64,000 nt of DNA from Cheiracanthium punctorium (taxonomy: Eukaryota > Arthropoda > Arachnida > Araneae > Cheiracanthiidae), in assembly GCA_038373885.1 (NCBI GenBank), contig JAWZYV010000158.1, positions 72,001 to 136,000 on the forward strand, in the 5' to 3' direction. This document shows positions 9,970 to 19,559 of this stretch, piece after piece; positions within the stretch are counted from its first letter, which is position 1; the number at the start of each line of letters is the position of its first letter. The position numbers and the translations under genes were made by a program. The notes beneath the pieces are model-generated. The model did no database searches and had not been told where the DNA came from. It saw only the letters and a list, made by a program, of their open reading frames with translations.

Positions 9970-12586
9970 CAGGGCTCCCACTTGGTCCCTTTTTTCCCTA
10001 AAAGTCCGTTTTTTGGTGCCAGTTCCGTTTTGGTCCGTTTTAGGCTATTTTGGTCCATATTTGTCCGTTTAAAAAAAAAAATTTTAATGAAGAAGAATAA
10101 TTGAGTATCGTCAGCGTCGGCCAAAAGATCTGAAATCGGCAGACTGACCGTTTTTTCATTGTTGATTATCCTTAGTTCATCTTCACTTTGAAGCGGCGCA
10201 CGGCTAGAGTTTACCGGGTTGCTACAAAGCGACGTAGGTCGACCGACCTACGTCACATCGTAGCAACCAGTCTGGCAACACTTTTTTCCAGAACACACTA
10301 ACATTCATCAGGACGGTGATTGGAGGAATATGTGGCTTTGTCACGGTGCCAATATCGGATCCGTGCATGCTACATCTAGCCTTCCTTGAATTAACATGTA
10401 AGTACTACCTTGCGTTTGTCAAAAGTATTTCTTTGTAGTGCCCCCTACTACGACTCTTTAAAAAGCACGGCGCCCGACAACCTTTCAGCAATTGGCATCC
10501 CTTTTTAACCCCTTTGCCCTGGTATGTACAAGTTTTCACTCGAAAACTTGCCATTCCTCCTGCCCCTTCCGTTACATGGATCATCGCACTCAAGATTATC
10601 GATCGTTTTACGGGCCCCTTTACGAAACACTTTCTATTAAAATGATTGATACCGTAACAAAAATATGATCAATTGAAACGACCCTTAACTAAACACAATG
10701 TGTACTGTTCCTTCACAAAATTCCAAGCAATGCAATCAGACATTTATCGTAAATGAAACGCGGTAAAATTTCCTTTTAAAAATTACTTTTTTCCTAATTG
10801 AATGCTTATCAGAATCAGAGAGTGACAGTCATCGCTTATTCATTTCATCTGTTTTCTTTCGTTCGCGTAACTCAAAAAGAGGCACCTCTGGGGTGTTTAT
10901 TTTCACCTAATGTAGCAACAAAAAACTAACATAACTTTCAGTTGGGGGTAAGAAAGGGATTCAAAATAACTTCACTGCCTATCCTACAATGTGGGTGTTA
11001 TATTTGATAATTATTTCACAATCATAATTCTAGACTTCAGCTTTTTGGTGAAAACTGTCAGTATAAATAATGGCAGCTTCTGTAGTTTATAACTGGCTGT
11101 TTTATGCACTTGCAAGTTTTTGTTTTAATGATTGCTTAGTATAATCATTATCTGGCCTTCCTAATTCAAATTATCTATAGTTATTAAAGATATTTACAAA
11201 CTATTAGGGAATTACGGATTCATTTAGAAATGAAAAGTGCCTTTTTGCAAGTTAAATTGCGTGACTTCATGACGTCCATTGATCTGAATGTATGTGTCTG
11301 AGTATAAGAAATGAACGCTTAGGAATAAACTTTAACAACTTTCAGATTGTACCAAACCAGTTCTGAATATTTTCTATATGGTACACAAAAATTGCCTTTT
11401 TGCGAGAACAAAGTATCCCTATTTTTAAATCCCTGCGGCTGCATTTGCGTACTCCATTGGTCTTTGTTCATGAGGAACATTTTAATTTTCCACGACGGAC
11501 AGCTGTCATCAACTTTATGCTGGCCATAAGCCTTATTATGCCGGAATAAATCTTGAAATATTTATTTTATTTTATTTTTTGGTATTAATAGATCACAAGA
11601 AAAGAATTATAAATGAATGCTCACCACTCTTCGGATTTTTGTTCTCAGAAAGAGAGCCCTTGCAAAAACAAACAAGTGCAGGTGTCTGCTTCAAACCGCA
11701 ATCTTATGCATTGTCGTAATCCCCGTTTGAAAATTTCCATAACTGATGATTACTTTTGCTAATTGGTCAAGTGGTACTAATACCCTTTATCAATGATCCA
11801 GCTCTCCCCCTCCACGCCATGCCGACATCGATCTTGGAGTTTAGTTGACTCCTGTCAACATCTGTTTTAATGCCCCGTTTCTGTTTTACTTTCAATTAAT
11901 ATAAACTTTGTGTAAAAAAAGGAAAGAAAGTAGGCAAATAAACTGTGGCGACTGGTACATAAATTTGCAGTCTCCACTTTCAAAAATACAGTCTGCGAGT
12001 GGCGACTGTTAATTTTGACCTTTAATAATAAGGCCTGTGCAAAGCGGGAGTTTTTTTGAGGGGAGGGTCGCCGATTTAATTTTACTTATTTTTTTTTATT
12101 CTGCATATTCAGCAAATTGTGTTCGACTTTGTATGAGTCTACAAGAATGTAGTTTAAGCTTTGTTTAGTTATTATAAGAGCCAGGATTTCATCTAATTAT
12201 GTGTGTTAGTAATCATTTCCAGAAGAATGTTACACATTTAATTAATGAAATCTTTCAATTTTATTTCTTTGTGAACAAATAAGTGTGTATTAGGGAACTG
12301 AATAAATTATGCAGTGGAACTCTCAATTTTGTATCTTTCAAAATATTCAATTCAAAAATAATGTATGAAAACTTAAAAGTGGTTTAGTGAAGTTTTATAT
12401 TATTCATGTGAGAATATTTTCATTGGGTTTACTTCAGTGTAAAGGACTAAGAAGTAGCAGATGTAAAATTGAGGTTGTATTTCAGAGGGAAATTTTTCAT
12501 TCCTTTAAAAATGATCGTTTATTAAATAGTTCTTTTTTGGTCCCTTTTCCCCCTTTTTTTTGATAGAAAATTTGGTGGGAGCCCTG
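9970..12586. mobile_element. 2.6-kb CAGGG-ended DNA transposon inside a SINE
   Basis: Inverted ends CAGGGCTCCCAC (9,970-9,981) and GTGGGAGCCCTG (12,575-12,586) are a perfect 12-bp match, and CTAGGC flanks both sides (9,964-9,969 and 12,587-12,592). Subterminal TTGGTCCCTTTT-like blocks occur at both ends. The flanking SINE halves join to a continuous SINE, which confirms the limits. No transposase is seen inside. The CAGGG terminus suggests hAT, but a perfect 6-bp duplication is shorter than the usual 8 bp. Confidence 0.8.
10217..10268. repeat. Compound GC-rich hairpin
   Basis: Two nested inverted repeats: GGTTGCTAC with GTAGCAACC (10,217-10,225 and 10,260-10,268), and inside them GACGTAGGTCG with CGACCTACGTC (10,231-10,241 and 10,244-10,254), separated by two bases. 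All arms are perfect. Confidence 0.85.
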
Positions 12587-12738
12587 CTAGGCCGATGGGT
12601 GGGGTGCAGTCCGTGGGAGTTCTTTCTAAGGGATTCTAAACCGTATTTACTCTAAGTTTCGGAGAAAAGCCCGAAAAATTCCGAGCGGTTAGGTCGGCTG
12701 ACGCGATCTGGTTTTGAACCAGGCATCTAAAGGAAATG
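12587..12738 (-). repeat. SINE family A, body fragment (right of a transposon insertion)
   Basis: Continuation of the SINE at 9,910-9,969. It contains the TTTCTAAGGG block, the GGTTAGGTCGGC block and the B-box-like GGTTTTGAACC in reverse. The A-box head is missing, so this copy is 5' truncated. Confidence 0.7.
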
Positions 12739-12818
12739 TTATTTTTTTACAAATTCTGTTTAAGAAAGATCTCTATTTAAGGATGATTTTTCACTTTTTC
12801 GCAGTTACTTGAAAGTTG

Positions 12819-12864
12819 TTAAATAGAGAGCCAACTGTATATATACAGTTGGCTCTCTATTTAA
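12819..12864. repeat. Perfect 46-bp palindrome of two transposon ends
   Basis: Two 23-bp arms (12,819-12,841 and 12,842-12,864) mirror each other perfectly around TATA|TATA. Each arm reads outward from the centre as TATACAGTTGGCTCTC, a pogo/Tigger-like terminus. It looks like two such ends meeting at a TA, or a collapsed element. Confidence 0.85.
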
Positions 12865-12869
12865 TGACT

Positions 12870-12877
12870 GTATAGTA

Positions 12878-12917
<40 letters not shown>
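12870..12917 (+). repeat. (GT)n(TA)n microsatellite
   Basis: A short GT tract followed by a run of TA dinucleotides, directly right of the palindrome. Confidence 0.85.
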
Positions 12918-12918
<1 letters not shown>

Positions 12919-13331
12919 TTACATACACGAAGAATATTTACACCAATATTTATTGAATCCTTCTGAACTAAACACAATTTCTCTATTTATATCTTATTTA
13001 TTATTTATTCTCATTTTTACTCAAAAGTATATCCATTTTCGCTTAAAATGTTCATTCAAACGTAACATTATTTTGTAGAAACTGATAACATTATTTTGTA
13101 GAAAATTCATCTAAATGTTCGTTGTTAAAGATTAAAAAACTGAATGTATGCTGAAAAATGTGAGGGAGGGGGGCACCACTGTAAGTTAGCCTTTGTTGGG
13201 GGGGGGGCGACGTTAAAAGGTTGAGAACTGCTGCATTAATACCATAATTTAATTTTTAAACAATCATCTTTAAAATAAGAGTACTGTTGTTTAAATTGAA
13301 TATTTTGAAAGATAAAAAAAAAAAATAATTA

Positions 13332-13920
13332 CAGTGGAACCTCGATTTTATGTTTTTCACAGGACCAGTGGTAAAAAAGTGCGAAACGGGAAAATGTATA
13401 ATCGGGGTCCAATAGAAAAAAAAAAAAATGAAGAAAACAAACACACAAAAAAACTTACCATTGCCATATTTAAAAAAATCTGTTATTTTTAACTGCTTTT
13501 TCCTTTCAAGTGTAATTTCACATATACTTTTTTCAATACATGCAAGTTTTTGCAAATTTTTTACTTGATTTTCATGTCCGGTTAAAATTTCTTTAAGCTA
13601 TTTAAATTTGCAATGGCCTCTGCCGAAGAAGGCATGATTTCTTCTGGATCTTCACTATCTGAGTCTTCATCAATATCGTCCTCACTTTCATACTGCGAAA
13701 TCAAATTGGAAATACTCTGAATGTCTGTAGTAGCGGTAACATCCTTATCACAATCAATGTACTCGTCAAAATTGATGTCTGCAAGTTTAAATTCATCCTC
13801 TTTATTATAGTCTTTATTATATCCTTTTTATTATAGTCTCTTTATTATAGTCCCCAGCCGAGTGCTGCATTAAAACTGCACTCTTATTTCTTACCGTACT
13901 CTTTTTAGAAAGTAATTTTA
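13332..13920 (-). mobile_element. Tigger-type transposon remnant
   Basis: The left terminus CAGTGGAACCTCGATTTTA starts at 13,332 after a TA (13,330-13,331), the classic Tigger/pogo end. A transposase C-terminal fragment follows on the minus strand. The right end is not found, so the limit at 13,920 is approximate. Confidence 0.7.
13455..13850 (-). pseudogene. Tigger/CENP-B-like transposase C-terminus
   Basis: Minus-strand translation gives FDEYIDCDKDVTATTDIQS, then an acidic stretch (EDDIDEDSDSEDPEE), then PSSAEAIANLNSL. After one frameshift near 13,590 it continues to KITDFFKYG. An acidic tail ending in ITDFF is typical of TIGD-type transposases. Upstream, copies of a TATAATAAAGA-like unit (13,800-13,850) have expanded inside the coding stretch. 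The DDE catalytic core is absent. Confidence 0.65.
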
Positions 13921-14238
13921 CCTGCAAATAAGGGGAATAATTATGGCAAATATTTCATAAGTCCAAACTAAAAATTTATTTATAAAATTATGTTACTTAC
14001 AAAATTGCAATATATGTCATATGGTACTGAACTCTTCAGTTTCATACTACAAGAGCTGAACTTCAGGATTGCTGATAATGGTTACATTCGACTTATCTTA
14101 TTTAAAACAAAACCTTGTGCATGATAAAATTTCCTTCTAGTTACGCCCCCACACAAAAAGCCCGTACCTGGGGGCAATTGCCCCTCTCTCTCAGTGGACC
14201 TGGCATTAAGATCTTAATGTGTCATTATGTGTTATAAG

Positions 14239-14404
14239 CAGGGGCGTAGCCAGAGGGGGGATATCAGGATATATTCCCCCCCCCCAAAATGTTTGGTTTA
14301 GTGGTCACAAGATTAATGCTGTGCAGAAATTCCGTCTATTTATATACATAAAAGTTCATATCTCCCCCCCCCCCCCCCGAAAAATTTTCCTGACTACGCG
14401 CCTG
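14239..14404. mobile_element. Small hAT-type MITE with C tracts
   Basis: Ends CAGGGGCGTAGCCAG and CTGACTACGCGCCTG are inverted near-matches. Flanks GTTATAAG (14,231-14,238) and GCTATAAG (14,405-14,412) match at 7 of 8 positions, the 8-bp duplication expected for hAT. The 166-bp interior carries two long C runs and no gene. Confidence 0.8.
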
Positions 14405-14412
14405 GCTATAAG

Positions 14413-17400
14413 ATCATTATGGGTTCTAAGAAAGGATGGATATAATACGCACACAAGTTCACACAGCTCACACAATGACAATTTTACTGAAATTTTATGA
14501 TAAATGGTTTATCGTAAATATATCCTAATGCTAAGTTACAATTAACTGTAATCTTTTAAAATGTCGTTGGATAAAAAAATATTCAAAATATTTTTCTAGT
14601 TTGTATTAGTCATAGCAATTTAAAATTGAAACTGCGTAGGGCTGGACTCCTCCCCGGCCCTAGAATCGGGCCCTGGGTACAATATATTAAACCTTGAAAA
14701 CAGGTCTAAAAAACTAACGTGACAATTACATGTAGAGTTCAAAATATCACACACACATTCAGGCTTTTTTTTATTGCCCTAAGTATAAAAAAAAAATATT
14801 TATATTTTTTCGTTAATTAGATTTTTTCAAACTCCAGTGGGTGCAAGTGCACCCCATTTCCGGCGCCCATGCCCAGATTCCTCTATTAATTTTGAAAAAT
14901 CCGCAGAATAACCAACACCGCTGTCCCCTTATCTCCAGATTTCGCAATAATATGACCAAAGACAAACGAACTTCGCTATTCCCCCTAGCCCCCCCCCCCC
15001 CCCCCCCACCACCACACGCACACACATTCTGCCATCAATATGATCTCTTCGCCTATATATGCAACGCCTGCTTTACTACACCACCTTACCCGGTTAATCG
15101 ATCTGCAAACGCCCACACATTCACAATCGCTGCCTTGGATTGGACGGGAAAAAAACAGTCTCCTTTATCTCGCAGCCAGTGCTTTATCCTCACACTCTAC
15201 TACTCTACTCACTCCTCCAACCAATCCATTCCACTCATACCCAGTTCGGTATCAGTTATAACCGGTTCATAACTGATACCGATCCCCAACTATGCTCACA
15301 ATCGCCAACTTCGGGAGAAAAAAAATAAACCGGGCAGTTTATTTTATAACGCAACCATTGTTTCACTTTATAACCGACGCCCAATTAGAAATTCTAAAGA
15401 AAAAACTGATCGGTGTTTTTGGACGGTTTATGTATTTTGAAAAACGCACTGGAGAAACACCGAGGGTGAGAATAACCGAAAAGAATTGGTTCTTGAAGTC
15501 CAAAAAGTCGGTTTTCAGTTTAAACCGGTTTCAGTTTCCCATCCCTAATTTGCACTCCTCAGAAACACAATGATGTGTAATGTTGCCATTCAAATTTATA
15601 TTAATTAGGAGCTAAAGCGTAATAAAATCAGAAGATCTGTTTCAGCTGTATTTTTAATGTAAAACCTATTGGACACCTTGCGAATTTGCCACCCATGGCG
15701 ATTTTTCATTATTTGGCGATTTACACATGCTCACAACCTATAATTACTGTTCATTTAAGGTTACCGGAAAACCGTTATCAATATTTTCATTTACATAATC
15801 GTTTGCAGATGGCAGGCATACTTAGCACCACGAATTATACCATCTCGACACGCTAGCAAATATCCAAAGTGTACTATATCATGTAGAACGACAGTTCTAC
15901 TGTGACGCAGCCAGCCCCAACCAACCAACCGTAAAATTTCGCGGCACTTATATATACAGCTAACTTTTCTATTTTCAAAACTGTCTCATCTGGATCTCGG
16001 AATCTGCTCTAACGAATTTTTTACAATTAATACATGATTTTAATCGGTGCCAAATTCGATGAGTGACGTCGCCGGTTAAGCTAGGAAAACTCGTTTTTTT
16101 TTATTTAATCCAGTTCAAAGAAGGAACTATTTAACCCGCGTAAGGAAATACGGAAAATGATCTCGTTTTAAAGGCGGTAAACAAGGCAGGGAGTAGGAAT
16201 ACAGTGCTGTAGATCCGTGACAAGATTTGTACAAGTTACCTTATATCGTAAACCAGTTTGGTCCTTGACAGCTGGTACCTTTCGCTCCCTCTTCCTGAGC
16301 AAATGACTTGGGTTCTGTCCTCGACGTCGCACTTTTGCGAGATGGCTTTGTGTTACTGTCGTTTTCCTTTTACTTCATTTTAAAAAATAACAGATTATTA
16401 TATACTTTACTTATTTTTTCTGTAATTTATTTTGCTATAATTAATAATTAAAAATAGTTAAGACTTTGAATTAAAAAAATAATTAATTTAAGTATTTTTT
16501 GGTAAAACTCCTTCCTAACTTTTTCTTTATTTCGTTTCCCTAGTATTTTGATAGCTATTTCTAATTAAATTAAGTCTTTATTTTTCTAATATTATTAATT
16601 CTATTTGGAAAATTCAATATGTAATTAATATTTCAATGAATTTTTTTTTATCTTCAGAAAGCTCACATAATTAATAATAATTATTTAGTATTCAAAGGAA
16701 AATAAATAGTAGTTTTACATACTAACTAGTTTTAATAATAATTCTTTTACTCTTCATGTAAATATAAAATTTATTGAAATTATTGAATTATAATTTTAAA
16801 ACCAATATTTTTTCCAAATCTTAGGTTTTTCTCACTTTTATTTTGTATTCCTTTAAATACCAGATTTAAAATTTTGTTCAATACTTTTCAGATAGAAATT
16901 TGATTAATTAATCTAAATTTATGCATGCACTATATTTTGTATTAGACATTTGAAGGCCGGAGATGGCATCTAAAATAAGATGTTGTGCCCACCCGAGCCG
17001 AGTTGATAAGATACCGAAGATGGTAGATAACTGAAGTATAAATGTCCAGAGTTCTGGTCTACCAGATGGCTGATAATCTGAAAATTCGGAGTTTTGGACG
17101 TTTTTTCTCACGATGTAACGTAAATACGCTTCAGAAGCACTGAGAAAGTCAACCGCGCAAGACCCTTATTCTTAAACTGGTAGTTCATCTAAACGTTCTC
17201 TAAAAAAATGAATTTATCAACTGTTAAAAAAACAAACAAACATTGTATGTAGTTAGTTTTCTAAAAAGCGACATAAAACCAATTATAAACAATAATTTTT
17301 TGAGTAATTTTCTATTTTATTAATGATTATAGTCATTAATAAAAACTTAGTATATCATAATATTTTTAAAAATTTAACTTAGAGATAGCTTTAAACTTAA

Positions 17401-17573
17401 AGCAAACATTGCATTAATAGATTAAATTGCATTAAAATAATAGAACGAGTAACTAGATTATCATTAATTAAGAACGAGAAAATTAAATTAATAATTTTAA
17501 CGAAATTTAACTTACGGTGATCGTTAAACTGAATGCAAATTAATGAATCCCATTGCATTAAAACAATAGAACG
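14413..17573. other. Non-coding region with hAT-like end
   Basis: No gene is supported; the apparent proline-rich frame near 14,990 is a poly-C run. At 15,247-15,281 there is a perfect hairpin (13-bp arms, 9-base loop) with CCGGTT motifs. A terminus reading GGTTTCAGTTTCCCATCCCTA at 15,528-15,548 (GGGATGGGAAAC in reverse) resembles a hAT end. From 17,300 to 17,573 an AT-rich block repeats the phrase GCATTAAAA(C/T)AATAGAACGA. Confidence 0.45.
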
Positions 17574-17585
17574 AATAGTTATATA

Positions 17586-17820
17586 TTGTTGTTGTTATTC
17601 TAGAACTACGGCCGATTATAGCTACACGTAGGCTCTAAGCCGAGACGTGGGGTGCCCTCCGTGGGGGTCTTTCTAAGGGGTCCTAACCTGCATGTACGCT
17701 GTTATGGAGGAAACCACGGAAACTCCGAACGATTAGGTCGGCGGACGCAACCTGGTTTCGAACCAGGCACCTTCCGTGTCCCAGTTCAGAGCGCTATGCG
17801 CTCGGCCACTGATGGGGCCC
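17586..17820 (-). repeat. SINE family A, full copy with target duplication
   Basis: A minus-strand tRNA-derived SINE of 235 bp. The head contains an A-box-like TGGCCGAGCGCA and the B box GGTTCGAAACC; the tail is a TTG repeat in plus-strand reading. It is flanked by the perfect 12-bp duplication AATAGTTATATA (17,574-17,585 and 17,821-17,832), the mark of LINE-driven insertion. Confidence 0.9.
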
Positions 17821-18193
17821 AATAGTTATATAATTATAGTAAAAAAGTTAACTTACGTTTAGCATTAAACTTAATGTAAATTTATGAAATAAAATCAAAG
17901 GTGGTGGCAGGGATACTAATCTGTACTCGACCCAAATTATAAATAGAAAATTACTCAAAAAATTATTGATTATAATCAGTATTATGTCTCTTATAAAATT
18001 CTAACAAAAATATGTCGATTTTCTGTTACATGTTACAAAAGAACTTGCTGTGACTTTTTTAATCAAATACTCTGATACTGCATGAAAACAGGTTTGTATA
18101 TTTATTTACATAATTTAGTGTCAAGCAAACTTCCGAAATTCGTCTTTGAAACTAATTTATCTTCTGACCATACCCTTAAAAAGTAATGATATC

Positions 18194-18907
18194 CCCATGC
18201 AAAAACCCTCAACTGGTTAAAAATTTGTGACGCAGCATTTTACTTTATAGATCTATGAATTTTAAATACGGGTCTTAAAAGTAATGATATCAAATTTTGA
18301 CTGACGCCCTGCTGAGAATTTTAAAGATTTGTTTTTAAATTCCATTACAGTTACTTTCGTTTTATTTTTTAAAGAAGATGTACGCATTTAAGCAATGCTT
18401 TTAATTATGAAATACACTGTCAAATATATCACACTTTCACTGAGTCTGTATAATGTATTCAAATGAATTTATTTCAATAATTTATCTTTTGCGTCACGCT
18501 ATCCAAAAGGGCAAGTTAAAATTTACGCAAATATTTAGTTAGTGTCATAGTAACCAAACTAAGTGCAATGTATATGAAAATTTTGCTTGCCCTTTTGGAT
18601 AGCGTGATGCAAAATATAAATTATTGAAATAAATTCATTTGAATACATTATATAGACTCAGTGAAAGTGTGATGTATTTGACAGTGTATTTCATAATTAA
18701 AAACATTGCTTAAATGCGTAAATCTTCTTTAGAAAATAAAACGAAAGTAACTGTAATGGAATTTAAAAACAAATCTTTAAAATTCTCAGCAGGGCGTCAC
18801 TCAAAATTTGATATCATTACTTTTAAGACCCGTATTTAAAATTCATAGATCTATAAAGTAAAATGCTGAGTCACAAATTTTTAACCAGTTGAGGGTTTTT
18901 GCATGGG
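18194..18907. repeat. 714-bp foldback: 322-bp inverted arms
   Basis: Arms at 18,194-18,515 and 18,586-18,907 are reverse complements with about ten mismatches by eye (about 97% identical) around a 70-bp spacer. The outer ends read CCCATGCAAAAACCCTC and its complement. No protein is encoded. It could be a foldback transposon or a recent inverted duplication. No convincing target duplication was found. Confidence 0.9.
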
Positions 18908-19512
18908 TAACTGCTATAATGGCATAGTCAACGCCGCCAAATACTTCTACTGGTAGCAAATAATCCAGCTGGACCGAACCGGCTTTAAAATAATCTGCAT
19001 TTTAATTCTTTTTCATTTTCAAGATATTAGTTATTCTGTTTTGGAAAACGAATAATCGCTAATTCGAAACTCCTGCTGTCTAAGCGAACTTACTATTTGA
19101 AAATTGTCAACTTTGTGTAACACATTTTGAGTTACTTATTTCATATAGTTTTTATTTTGGTGTAAAATAGGCATAATTCTAACCCATGTTTGTAAATTTC
19201 ACTCGATTCTAGATACTTGGAAGCGCTTTGTTGCAAGGAATGAATGATTTTATGCCAAATCTGGCAACCATTATGTTCATTTTTTTATTAATATCTTCTA
19301 AAATAATTCGATTTTTGAAATTTAGGTCAGCTTAGCAGGTTCCTCTAAATTTTTCGAATCTGTGGGCACCTTAGTCGAAATTCAAATCCCCCGTGTAGAT
19401 CGTCAACAACAGAAACACGGCGACAATGTCGCGGACACAGAAATCTGCTTGCGGACAGTTTTTCCTGGCATATTAAAAAAAAAAAGTTTTTAATTGTCTG
19501 CCGTTAACAAAC

Positions 19513-19544
<32 letters not shown>

Positions 19545-19559
19545 TTTTAACTATCCACA

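Noticed and set aside
14841..15272. 143-codon open frame with a proline run
   Set aside because: The proline run is a poly-C tract, the frame overlaps transposon-like sequence, and nothing resembles a domain.
17586..17820. tRNA gene
   Set aside because: A- and B-box-like motifs are present, but the body does not fold as a cloverleaf end to end, has a SINE tail and a target duplication, so it is a SINE.
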